From Pseudosulfitobacter pseudonitzschiae (GTDB lineage Bacteria > Pseudomonadota > Alphaproteobacteria > Rhodobacterales > Rhodobacteraceae): 64,000 nucleotides of DNA. The stretch lies in assembly GCF_002222635.1 (NCBI RefSeq), contig NZ_CP022417.1, positions 62,001-126,000 of the forward strand, written 5' to 3'. A program made the translations under genes and the position numbers. Positions 9,660 through 19,400 of the stretch are shown in pieces. How positions within the stretch are numbered: position 1 is the first letter of the stretch; each line of letters starts with the position of its first letter. The notes under the pieces were generated by a model. The model saw only the letters and a program-made list of their open reading frames with translations. It made no database searches and had not been told where the DNA came from.

Positions 9660-10712
9660 AAGCAACCGACTTTTAACCTGAGACATATCCGGCAGCCTTA
9701 AAGTAGTTCCAGCATTCTTCTGGCGAGAATAGATCGCAGATTTCTGTGAGGGCGTGGAACATATCTGTGAATGTTCGAGCGCCGATCCTGCGCAGGTGTG
9801 CTTTGAGTTTGGAGAACGCCATTTCAATTGGGTTCAGGTCGGGGCTGTAGGGCGGCAGGAACAGGAACCAGCATCCGGCTTCGCGCATGGCTTTGGCAGC
9901 GGCGGCATTCTTGTGCGTGGCAAGATTGTCCAGGATGACAACAGTGCCTGGTTCCAGCTCTGGCACCAGCACTTGTTCGACGTAGGCGGCAAAGGCTTCG
10001 CCATCCATCGCGCCTTTGATGACCCATGGCGCGAGCAAGGCATCGGCACTGAGACCCGCGATGAAGGTCTGTGTGCCCCAACTGCCGAAAGGGGCATCCA
10101 TGACGAGGCGTTCGCCGCGCTGCGACCATCCGTGCTGTCGGGTCAGGTTGGTTTTGACCGAAGTTTCGTCAATGAACACAACATGGTCTGGCTTAGCCGA
10201 AACGGCTGGCAGACGATGGATGAACCAGTCTTCACGTTGTTTCTTTACACGTGCGCGGCGGCGCTCGGTGGCGACCAGCGTCTTTTTTTGTACGTAAAGC
10301 CAAGCTTGCGCAGAAATCGGCCAATCGCATCAGGGTGCGCCTGTACGCCGGTTGCATCCGACAGAGCACCGGCCAGTTCAGGCATGGTTATGTCGCCGTC
10401 CTGCTCTATCAGTTCGACGAGAAACGACCGATGCGGATCAAGCTTACCCTTGCCGCGGGGGCGGCCCTGGGGTGCGGCTTTTGCTTGTCCAGTTCGCCGG
10501 ATCGCAAACCCCCAACGCGCGCCTGTCGCAGGGGACAGCTTCAACCGCAACGCCGCCGCGCGCCCGCTAAACCCTTCTTCAATCAACTTCTGGAACCGCG
10601 CCCGTAGCGCATCTGGCAAAGGTGCTGACATGATCCATCCTCCCAAACTGGATGAATCACAGTTGAAGCCTCAAGGGAATCCCTTTCGATTCAAGTTTTG
10701 CGTCGGACGCTT
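9660..10712 (-). mobile_element. IS630-family insertion sequence, copy 1 (intact)
   Basis: A 1053-bp element bounded by TA at 9658-9659 and 10713-10714, the target duplication expected for IS630/Tc1-mariner-like elements. The ends are imperfect inverted repeats: AAGCAACCGAC on the left and, on the complementary strand of the right end, AAGCGTCCGAC. The right limit was fixed by comparison with the second copy (51662 onward), where identity stops at the same bases. It carries one transposase read through a -1 frameshift. It separates the Hpt gene from the receiver gene at 10732. Confidence 0.9.
9673..10631 (-). CDS. IS630-family transposase (two frames joined by -1 frameshift)
   Basis: The N-terminal frame begins at ATG 10631 (M-S-A-P-L-P-D-A-L) and encodes a helix-turn-helix region (E-E-G-F-S-G-R-A-A-A-L-R-L), stopping at 10245. 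The C-terminal frame ends at 9673 and holds the DDE catalytic region (V-V-F-I-D-E-T-S; V-I-L-D-N-L; S-P-D-L-N-P-I-E-M-A-F). The frames are joined by slippage on seven adenines (transcript strand; T7 at 10283-10289). A -1 shift there turns Y-K-K-R-R-W into the family-typical Y-K-K-K-T-L-V-A-T-E-R. Both copies have the same A7, so this is programmed frameshifting rather than a chance mutation. Confidence 0.85.
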
Positions 10713-10731
10713 TAAACTGAAATCTCGCCCC

Positions 10732-11106
10732 TCAGGCAAACGCCTTGAGCGTAGTCTTGATCTGTTCGCCCAGCGTCATCGGATCGAACGGCTTGCTGAT
10801 AACATCCGCCGCACCCAGATTGCGCAGCTCTTCAACTTCGGCGTTTTGAGCACGCGCGGTCATAAAGATCACCGGCGTTTCGGCCAGTGCGGGAATCAGT
10901 CGCATCTGCTCAAGCGTCTGGCGACCGGTCATACCGGGCATCATCATGTCCAACAGCAGCACATCAGGTGTAAAAGTTTTCACAACAAGAAGCGCCTCTT
11001 CGCCAGAGGCGCTTTGAACAACCTCGAAATCGCCCGAGAGGCCAAGTGCCAATTGAGCGATTTCGCGAATGTCCGCGTCATCTTCTACGTGCAAAAGTTT
11101 TATCAT
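10732..11106 (-). CDS. Single-domain response regulator
   Basis: A 124-residue CheY-like receiver with no output domain. It has E8-D9-D10, phospho-acceptor D53 (L-L-L-D-M-M-M-P-G), T in F-M-T-A-R, and K in V-I-S-K-P-F. ATG 11106 (M-I-K-L-L-H-V-E-D-D) is the natural start; a TTG 12 bp upstream is possible but gives an extension outside the fold. It lies 12 bp after the histidine kinase gene and is almost certainly cotranscribed with it. It probably acts as phosphate sink or relay intermediate. The IS630 copy ends 19 bp beyond its stop, without disrupting it. Confidence 0.88.
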   Translation of the reverse strand: MIKLLHVEDDADIREIAQLALGLSGDFEVVQSASGEEALLVVKTFTPDVLLLDMMMPGMTGRQTLEQMRLIPALAETPVIFMTARAQNAEVEELRNLGAADVISKPFDPMTLGEQIKTTLKAFA

Positions 11107-11118
11107 CAAATATTCCAA

Positions 11119-12819
11119 TCAAGAGGCTACGCGCAAAGTCGGTTCACTGCTTGCCTCTTCTTTCATAATGCTGCGTTTTGGCAAAACAAAGTAGAATGTT
11201 GTGCCACTGCCCTCACGGCTGGTAAATCCGATGGTTCCGCCAAGGCTCTGAACAATCGCCTTGCAAATGCTAAGCCCCAGCCCGGTGCCACCTTTGGTCG
11301 AGCGGGCGGAATTTGCAAGGTCGGCAAACTTCTGAAAAATCTTGTGCTGGTCCGGCACCGGAATGCCCTGTCCCTGATCGCGCACTGTAACGCGCACGTT
11401 TTCGCCCTCGTCACGCACGCGAATGGTGACTGTATCGCCCGCCTTGGAGAATTTGCAGGCGTTCGACACCAGATTGTTCAGCACCTGAATCACACGATTC
11501 GGATCGGTCCGCAGGTTTAACGGCAATTCGTCCAGACCCACCATTTCCAAGGTGATGCCAAACCGGTCGCTCAGTGATTTGTTGGCCTCGGCGGCCTCGC
11601 GCACCAAATCGCACATGTTCACATCGTCCAGAGTGAATTCCAGCTTACCCGCTGAAATCTTTTCCAGATCAAGAATATCGTTCAGGATCAGCACCAGACG
11701 GTCCGCGTTGCGATGCGCAATTTCCAGCAGCCCCACCGCCTTTTTAGGCAGATCGCCAGTGGCATTGGACAGCATCAGCCCCATCGACCCCTTGATCGAG
11801 GTCAACGGCGAGCGCAGCTCGTGGCTGACGGTCGAGATAAATTCCGACTGGCGGCGCTCTTGCTCGATCCGGTCGGAAATGTCGTTCAACACAATCAGGA
11901 ACCGCGCATCGTTCTGATCGTTGCGCAGAAACTTGATGCTGATGTGAAAGGGCACGTCGAACAGCGTATCTTCAAACTGGGACGAACTTTCGTCCCGTTC
12001 TATCATGCGGCGACAGGCCGCGCGGATCGCTTTGCCGCCCGGCTGGTGCGAAAGATCCCCCAGCGAATGGGCGCTGATACCGGTGCCTTGCCATCCCAAA
12101 CGACGGCGCGCGGCAGCATTGACATAGGTGAAGTGCTCAGTGTCGGCGCGCACGATCCAGATATCGTCACGCAACTCATGCAGACTTTCCGAAACATGGT
12201 GTTCTGCCAACAACTGACGACTTTGCGTAATGTCGGTCCGCACCGAGATAGAGCCGGACCAGTTTCCCTTGGTATCGAACAGCGGCATGATCGTGCAATG
12301 GGTATACATGATCGACCCGTCTTTGCAGCGCAGCGGGGTTTCACCCTGCCACATCTCGCCCCGTTGCAGGTAGGTGCGGATCTGCAACGCCAGCGCGCGG
12401 TTCGTCGCATCGTAAAGCTTCAGAACCTGTTCGCCAATCAGATCACTGCGCGAGTAACCGGTCATTTCCAGCAGCAGGTCGTTGACCTCGGTCATCTGGT
12501 GTTTGTCGTTAACAATGTTGACCATCGCGTGACGGTCTAGCGCACTCAGCCGCTGCGCCATCGACAGAGCGCGGCCCGAACTGGTCCGGTGCAGATTGTA
12601 TTTGGCAATCACAACAGGGGTTAAGCCCGCCAACGCAATCGCACCCAGAGCGGCCACAGTGTTCGAAGAAGGTCCAGAAAAAACTGTCGGACTGAATGCG
12701 TACCAGCCACAGGCCAAAGCTGTGCCAATTGCAAAGCCCATCCCTGTCTTGTCAGTCAACTTCTGAATAAACAAAACACTCATCCCTGCACACTGGGATG
12801 CCGCCAAAAGACATCCCAT
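11119..12819 (-). CDS. PAS-domain sensor histidine kinase
   Basis: A 566-residue membrane sensor kinase. Two hydrophobic segments lie at about residues 27-47 and 54-72, then two PAS-like regions (about 95-200 and 210-318), the dimerisation/phospho-acceptor domain with H333 (S-T-V-S-H-E-L-R-S-P-L-T) and a C-terminal ATPase domain with an N box (N-N-L-V-S-N-A-C-K-F), G1 (D-Q-G-Q-G-I-P) and G2 (G-G-T-G-L-G-L). No receiver is attached. ATG 12819 has GGGAGG about 11 bases upstream; M13 (12783) is an alternative start. The downstream receiver (11106) is the probable partner. Its H-box region closely resembles that of the hybrid kinase upstream. Confidence 0.9.
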   Translation of the reverse strand: MGCLLAASQCAGMSVLFIQKLTDKTGMGFAIGTALACGWYAFSPTVFSGPSSNTVAALGAIALAGLTPVVIAKYNLHRTSSGRALSMAQRLSALDRHAMVNIVNDKHQMTEVNDLLLEMTGYSRSDLIGEQVLKLYDATNRALALQIRTYLQRGEMWQGETPLRCKDGSIMYTHCTIMPLFDTKGNWSGSISVRTDITQSRQLLAEHHVSESLHELRDDIWIVRADTEHFTYVNAAARRRLGWQGTGISAHSLGDLSHQPGGKAIRAACRRMIERDESSSQFEDTLFDVPFHISIKFLRNDQNDARFLIVLNDISDRIEQERRQSEFISTVSHELRSPLTSIKGSMGLMLSNATGDLPKKAVGLLEIAHRNADRLVLILNDILDLEKISAGKLEFTLDDVNMCDLVREAAEANKSLSDRFGITLEMVGLDELPLNLRTDPNRVIQVLNNLVSNACKFSKAGDTVTIRVRDEGENVRVTVRDQGQGIPVPDQHKIFQKFADLANSARSTKGGTGLGLSICKAIVQSLGGTIGFTSREGSGTTFYFVLPKRSIMKEEASSEPTLRVAS

Positions 12820-12924
12820 TTCTGCTTAAACCTCCCAAGCTCGGGTGGTATGCGATCTATTACAATCCAACTTGGCAAAAATAGGGCAGTGTTGAGTTTT
12901 TCAACTCTTACCGTTGGAAAAGGG

Positions 12925-15900
12925 TTATGAAACCTGCGTTTCATAACCTAGAACACAGGCCGATATTCCCGCAAGATCAGTGCGCGATTTGATCAGGTTC
13001 GCCGACAGGCGGGGGTCTGCACTGCGGTTGCCATCAGCAGACAGCGACACGATTCGAACGTCCTTGTTGGCGCTCCACACCTCGTCCAAAAGCTCCGAGG
13101 CGTCGCCGTCGCGCAGGCTCCAGTCCAGAACCACAACGTCAAAGCGTTCCGTATTCAAACGCTGACGCGCTTCGGCAAGGCTTGTGGCGTGGCGCACGTC
13201 GGCGACAGTGCCCAAGCCCGATTGAATGACTTCGGCAAAATCTGGATCGTCTTCAAGATGCAGCACCTTGATCCGGTTGCCGCCCTGTCTCGGTGTGACC
13301 GGCTTGGGGGTAATGTCCGGCAGCATCTCCTGATATTCGGCCAACGGGCAAGTGAACCAGAATACGGTGACACGATTGGGCACGCTTTCAAATCCGATCT
13401 CGCCACCGTGACGGGTGACGATCTGGCGCGTGATGTTCAACCCCAGACCGGTGCCCCCCTTGGCCCGCGTATCCGAACTGTCAGCCTGCGAGAATGCCTT
13501 GAAGATTTGCGAATGAAAGTTCTCGGGAATGCCCGGCCCTTCATTCTGGATATAGACGATGGCCTTGTTGTTCAGCATCTCGGCCTTGATTCGCACGGTG
13601 CTGTGATCGGGCGAATATTTGCACGCATTCGACAACAGATTGACCAACACCTGTTTGGTCCGCCCCGGATCAGCCCAGACCCGCAGTGCCTTGTCCGGCA
13701 GGTTCACGTCCAGAACGGCATTGTGATTTTTTATGAACGGCGACAGCTCGATCAGCGTGTCGTTGATCAGGTCGCACATATTAACGGACTCAAAGTTGAA
13801 CGTAACCTCGCCCGACGAGATCTTCTCGAGATCCAGAATATCATTCACAATCGAGGTCAGACGGTCGGTGTTGGTCGATGCAATGTCCACCAACCGGCGC
13901 AATGGCGCATTCAGCGTGTCACCTGCGGTGGCCGTGATCAGACCCAACGCACCCTTGATCGACGTCAGCGGCGTGCGCAACTCGTGACTGACCGTAGCCA
14001 CAAATTCGTTTTTCATCTGCTCGATCTTTTTCTGATCGGTGATGTCCAGAACCTGCGCCACATAAAAATTGCGGCCCTGATTTCTATCATAGACCCAACT
14101 GACGCGGAAATAGCACCAGCGCAGCTCGCCGCTGGAATGCAACACCTGATGTTCGCCCTGATAAAGTTCGCCACGTGCGTCAACCATTGCCGCCACAGCA
14201 CGATAGATCGGTCCACGCTCATCGGGTGGGATCAGGTCCGACATGCGCATCGGTGCCATCAACTCTTCTTCGGAATAGCCGCTGACCGCACAGAATGCCG
14301 CGTTGACGCCGGTGATAATGCTTTGGTCATCCATCATCACCATGCCCACGGGGGCCACGGCCAGAACCTTGCGGAACCGCTTTTCGCTGGCTTCCAGCGC
14401 ATTGCGCGAATGGCGCAGCTCCGTGACGTCGGTCTGGGTGCCGATCAGGCGCATCGCCTTGCCGTTTTTGTCCCGCTCGACCACGATGGCATTGGACTTC
14501 ATCCAGCGCCAGACCGGCCCCGCGTCGGTGTCGAACCGAACCCGGTATTCGGCGATAGACCGTTCGGTTTCACCGCGAATGCACGCCCTGTCGGCATCGC
14601 GCAGAATATGCAGGTCTTCGGGATGAATACGGCTGATAAACAGCGCCTGCGTGTCCACCCCGCGCGTGCCCCCTTCAAGCCCCATAATCCGGCTCCAGGT
14701 CTCGGTCACATCCGAGGTGCCATTCACCAGATCCACATCAAACACCCCGATCCGCGCGCCCTGCAAGGCAAGGTCATACAGTGTCTTGGTGTTCTTCAAC
14801 TCATTTTGGATGCGGATTTCTTCAGTCAGGTCGTGAACGATGATCGTCTTGCGCAAATAATCGTCGAACGACTTCCAGACGTTGCGCTGCACATCCAGCA
14901 ACAATTCGGCCCCGTCCTTGGTATGGCCGATGGCGTTATGGCGCTCTTGCGGATCAGGATCAGTCGGACACCGCACCAAAGCCGAAAAATCCTTGGCCGG
15001 CATTTCGTCGGCGCTGTACCCGAACATATCAAGTGCCGCCTTATTGGCCGACAGCACCCGATTGCTGTCATCCAGAATGAACACCGCCGACACCGCATTT
15101 TCCAGAATCGAGCTTTTCTCGTCCTCCTGCGCGTTCAGCTTGCGTGCGCGCATTTCGGCAACTTCTGCCATTGCTTCGCTGCGAAACCGCGAACTGCGCA
15201 AGGCCACGATCAGCATCACAGTCAAGATCGTCCCTGCAATCAGGATCAACAGGTGCGCGTATTTCTTGAACAGAGCATCAAAAGCCGGCGTACTTTGGTA
15301 AACTACTGTCCATGTCCGGCCAAGATAGTCGGCATGAATCACGCGACTGAACGCGCCCGCGTTGTTGCCGCCCACATCCGAATTAAAGACCAGCGTTTCG
15401 GGCACAATCTGGTTGCCGTCGTAAATCTTGACCTCGTAGCTGCTGCTTTGGCTTGGCGTCAGACCGCTGAGGATATCCGCACCTACAAAAGGGGCGTAAA
15501 CCCATCTGTGATTGGCCCCGCTTAGCCCGTTGATGTCTTCCACCGGCATCACCAACACAAAACCGGGTTTTTCGACTCCATCGCGCAACAAATCAACCTG
15601 CGCCGTCAAATGCGGCCTACCCGTGTCCCGTGACACAATCAGCGCCGCCTCTCGCACCGGCTCTGACCGAACATCCAGCCCCAACGACTTGGTGTTGGCG
15701 GCCAAGGGCGCCAAACGGCTGACGATAAAATGCTCTTGCACATCAACCTTCGGGTGTACCGTAAAGTCAGGCTGACCGTTGCGCCGTTCACGGGCCTGAA
15801 ATGCCTCCAAATCCGCAGTATTCACTTCTTCGACCACGCCCATGCCCACAATGCCGAGCAGATAGGTCTCGATGTGAAGGGATTTGACATAATTGTCGAA

Positions 15901-16122
15901 TTCCTGCGCACTGACATAATTCGAGGCGTCGATGAACGCCGCAACACCCGTCATACTGTGCAAATAGCTTTGCATACGGATATCCAGTGCCTCGATCCCA
16001 TCCGTGGTCAGACGCGAAAACTCCTCTCGCGCCGAATTTTGCGAGGTTTGATAGCGCAGCATTGCAAGGCTGACGGTGATCAGCGTGAACAGAACAACAA
16101 AAAAAATATCCAGTTTGCGCAA
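12925..16122 (-). CDS. Hybrid histidine kinase: CHASE, PAS x3, kinase, receiver
   Basis: A 1065-residue protein. A transmembrane helix (about 6-22) and another (about 289-308) flank an extracytoplasmic CHASE-type sensor with H-P-K and S-R-D-T-G-R motifs. Three PAS/PAC regions follow (about 335-435, 445-570, 580-695). The phospho-acceptor is H713 (A-T-V-S-H-E-L-R-T-P-L-T), followed by an ATPase domain (N-L-L-S-N-A-C-K-Y; G-G-T-G-L-G-L-N) and a C-terminal receiver from about 955 with E-D-D, V-V-L-D-W-S-L and L-I-K-S. The start is TTG 16122, with AGG about 8 bases upstream. Such hybrids usually need an Hpt partner; the 9140 gene is the obvious candidate. Confidence 0.88.
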   Translation of the reverse strand: MRKLDIFFVVLFTLITVSLAMLRYQTSQNSAREEFSRLTTDGIEALDIRMQSYLHSMTGVAAFIDASNYVSAQEFDNYVKSLHIETYLLGIVGMGVVEEVNTADLEAFQARERRNGQPDFTVHPKVDVQEHFIVSRLAPLAANTKSLGLDVRSEPVREAALIVSRDTGRPHLTAQVDLLRDGVEKPGFVLVMPVEDINGLSGANHRWVYAPFVGADILSGLTPSQSSSYEVKIYDGNQIVPETLVFNSDVGGNNAGAFSRVIHADYLGRTWTVVYQSTPAFDALFKKYAHLLILIAGTILTVMLIVALRSSRFRSEAMAEVAEMRARKLNAQEDEKSSILENAVSAVFILDDSNRVLSANKAALDMFGYSADEMPAKDFSALVRCPTDPDPQERHNAIGHTKDGAELLLDVQRNVWKSFDDYLRKTIIVHDLTEEIRIQNELKNTKTLYDLALQGARIGVFDVDLVNGTSDVTETWSRIMGLEGGTRGVDTQALFISRIHPEDLHILRDADRACIRGETERSIAEYRVRFDTDAGPVWRWMKSNAIVVERDKNGKAMRLIGTQTDVTELRHSRNALEASEKRFRKVLAVAPVGMVMMDDQSIITGVNAAFCAVSGYSEEELMAPMRMSDLIPPDERGPIYRAVAAMVDARGELYQGEHQVLHSSGELRWCYFRVSWVYDRNQGRNFYVAQVLDITDQKKIEQMKNEFVATVSHELRTPLTSIKGALGLITATAGDTLNAPLRRLVDIASTNTDRLTSIVNDILDLEKISSGEVTFNFESVNMCDLINDTLIELSPFIKNHNAVLDVNLPDKALRVWADPGRTKQVLVNLLSNACKYSPDHSTVRIKAEMLNNKAIVYIQNEGPGIPENFHSQIFKAFSQADSSDTRAKGGTGLGLNITRQIVTRHGGEIGFESVPNRVTVFWFTCPLAEYQEMLPDITPKPVTPRQGGNRIKVLHLEDDPDFAEVIQSGLGTVADVRHATSLAEARQRLNTERFDVVVLDWSLRDGDASELLDEVWSANKDVRIVSLSADGNRSADPRLSANLIKSRTDLAGISACVLGYETQVS

Positions 16123-16464
16123 GGAAGAGCCTGACTTGGTTGCGATAACTTTACTTTAGATGCGCGACCGATTTTTGGTATTGTTTATGGGCCGTTCGCG
16201 AAATCCGCTATCTGAAGTTGATACTTGATAAGACGAATTGTGTCTAAATATTTCTCCCTTTGTGCGGCGGCACAATCCGCATTGGTGTCTCATAATCCAC
16301 AACTTTCGCATGTATTGGCAGATTCCCTTTCGACCTCATCGTAGGCACCGGCGGCCCTATCCACACCCATAGCGTGAAATACTGGATCAACCTATGATTG
16401 TTCAACACAGAAATGCGTTCTGATCATCATTGGCCTATGGAAAATGCGTGGGGCCCTGCGGTTT
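16123..16464. other. Intergenic region between yhaN-like gene and hybrid kinase
   Basis: 342 bp, visibly more AT-rich than the surroundings, between two leftward genes. It must contain the promoter of the hybrid kinase. I saw no ORF with coding character, RNA gene, strong hairpin or recognisable operator. Confidence 0.5.
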
Positions 16465-19400
16465 TCACACTTCGCCTGCAATATCTGCCCCGCCAATGAC
16501 ATGGATCATGGGCGGCGTGGTGCAGACCTGCTTTGCAATTTCGACCACATGGCGGTGGTGCGTCAGATAAATCGCCTGCCCGCTGCGCCCGATCTGCTCC
16601 ATCACACGGCAGGCGGCGGCTGTGCGGTCCTCGTCGAAAGTCTCGAAAATATCGTCACACAGAAACGGCAGGCAAACACCCTGTCCCACCAGCTGCTGAT
16701 AGGCCGCCGCCCGCAATGCCAGATATAACTGAAACCGCGTGCCTTTGGACAGATCCTGCGCCTGTTTCGACGTGCCAGTGGCATCAATCGCCAACAACGT
16801 CTCGGCCCCGTTCGCGCCCTGTTGAGTGCCCAACCGTGCATAAGCGCCATTCGTCAGCGTGCAAAACGCCGTCTCGGTCGCCTGCATCATGCCGCTGCGA
16901 TGGGTATCACGATACCTGCGCAGCGCCTCTTCGGCCAACCGCTGACCCATGCGTAACTCCAGATAGCTCAGCGCACAGTCTTCCATCTGCAATTCCAGCG
17001 TGGCACGACGTTCGGTCAACCGCGCGATGTCGGTATCCCCCGTGATAGCGGTCAAAGCGGATTGCGCATTTGCCCGTACCGCGATGGCAGTTTCCAGACG
17101 GGCAGTCAGACTGTCCCGTTCGGTCTTTAACATGGCCATTTCCGCATCCAGATCGGCGCTGGTGGTTTCGCTCAGCACCGCACGGGCTGCATCCAGCGTA
17201 TCCACTGACAGCGCCAGCCGCACCTGCGCATCCAGTTCGGACATACGGGCGCGCGCAGCGATAACAGCGGTTCCGTCCGCCACGGCAGCACGCAAATCAG
17301 GCAGGCTTTCGGTTGCCACATGATCCGGAAAACCCGCAGCCCAAACCGCGACCTTGCGGGCGATATCCGCGCGGCAGGTTTCAGCAGCCTGCAACGCCTC
17401 TTGGGCCTGCGTCAGATTGTTGGTCAGCGTCCCGTGCAACGTGCTTGCCGCTGCGGCGTCGCCGGCCAACTTGCGCAGCGCCTCGAAAATCTCGCCCGCG
17501 TCATTACCTTCGACCCCGTACCGCTGGCCCAAGTCCGCCATTGCCGCGCCAAACTGCACACGGTCCTGTTCCAGCTTGCCAATCCGTTCCGCGATCCCCG
17601 CACGTTTGTCATCCAGCACTGCCAAGCGGCGCAATGGCTCAAGCGAGGCATCCAGAACATCCGGCAGAACCTGCCCGCCCAAAGTTTGGGCCACAGCGTC
17701 AGCCCAGTCCCGCAGCCGTGCGTCTTTTTCCCCGCCCAGTAGCTGCAACGTATCAGCGCGGGCCTTCAGATCGGCCGCACAGACATCGCGCGCCTTTGCC
17801 GCCAGCGCCAGCGCCTCGGCTGCGCCCCGATCCTGCGCTGCGCGTCGACGGGCGCTGTCGATCAGCGTCGCAAAATCCGGTGCATCCAGATCAATCAGCG
17901 GGGCCAGTTCCGCAGCCAGACGCGCTGCCTTGTCCAAAGTGGCACGATGGCTGTCGGCGCAACGTCTGGCCTTTTGCTCTGCCGTTCTGGCCACAGCATG
18001 GGCCGCAACCCAAGCAGCCAGATCCGCGGGCAAAGCGGGATGCAACAGATCCGCACCCACAGCAGCCTCCGCCGCTGCAAGCTCCAACGCGTCAATGCGC
18101 ACCTGACAGCTTTCAGCCTCACTTTCGGCCTGAGTTGCCCGCGTCTCGGCCCGCGTCTGAGCCAGTTCCGCCGCCCGCAAATCCGCCAGCGTGCGGGCAT
18201 GTGACAACCGCGCATCCGACACCGCATCGGCCTGCATCATCGCCTGTTCGAAGCGCTCCGCCGTATCATCAGACAGCACTTCACGATGCGCCGCCCACAA
18301 TCCGTCACGGGTGCTGCGTTTGGCCAGCGCTTCGGCATCGCCGATCTGGCCAACCTGCGCCGTGCTCTGCGCAATCTGGGACGCCGCTTCTGCTGCCAGC
18401 GCGCTATGCTCCCGCGCTTTTTCCAGTGCCTGCGCCTTATCGCGCAGGGCCTCGGCGTGCTGATCTGCCAATCGCTGCGCCTCTTGCAAGGACAGCGGAC
18501 AGGGCGGCAAGGCCTTAAAATCCTGCCCCTTGAAATGCAGCCCGTCCAAAGCTGCACCCAAGGCCGCGTCAGCCGCGTCCACCTCGGCGCGGGCCGTGGC
18601 GTAGGCTCCTTGCAGACTGTCGGCAGCATAGCGTTCCAGCAATGCCCCAATGCCACTGTCCTGCGGCGCAGCGTGGTCCGCCAAGGCCGCCTCGGCCTCG
18701 ACCAGACGCGCCCGCAACGCTTCAACTTCACCCGCCTCGACCGTGCAAGCACGCACGGCTGCGTGCGCCGCATCGCGGGCCGTTTCCAACCGCTGAATTT
18801 GTACGGGCGTCAGCACCATCGCGGCAGGATCACCCGTCGCCTCAAGATTGCGTACAACATCCGCCATTGCCTGTACCAAATCCGTCAAATCGCCTTTGCG
18901 ACGCGGCAGGTCTCGGTCGGCAGTGACAAAGCGGCTGCGCAAATCGTCCAGCTCAACCAACTTCTGTGCCAAATCCTGTTGATCGGGGCGTACAGCAAGC
19001 GCACCGATTTCCCGTTCCAACGCAGCGATTTCCTCGGTCAACCGCGCGATATCACTCTCGGCCCGACTGTCCTTGGTCAACAGGTCAACCAGCGCCTCGG
19101 CGGTGATATCCAACTGCGCGGGATAGTCGGATTTGTCGGCAATCTGCCCTGCCAGCCCGTCATATTCCATCACCAATGGCAGTGCGCTCTGACGTGCCGC
19201 GACCTGCGCCAGCGCACGCGCCTGTGCGTCTCGTTCCTCGCGCAACTGTGCCTCGGTCTCCTGCGCCTGTGCCAGTTCTGTTTTCAACCGCGCAAAAGCG
19301 CTGGCCGATACGTCACCATCGCGGATCGCCTTTTCGACCTCGGCCAGTTCTTTCTTCAATGCCGCCATCTGTGTGCTGCTGGCGCGTTTGCGATACAGCG

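Noticed and set aside
9754-11520. 588-codon plus-strand frame across IS630 copy 1 and the receiver gene
   Set aside because: It crosses the IS boundary and is antisense to the transposase and receiver. The corresponding frame in copy 2 differs after the element, as expected for a shadow.
13189-15525. 778-codon plus-strand frame opposite the hybrid kinase
   Set aside because: The opposite strand encodes clear PAS, kinase and receiver motifs in order. The plus-strand frame has no domain and a shadow-like composition.
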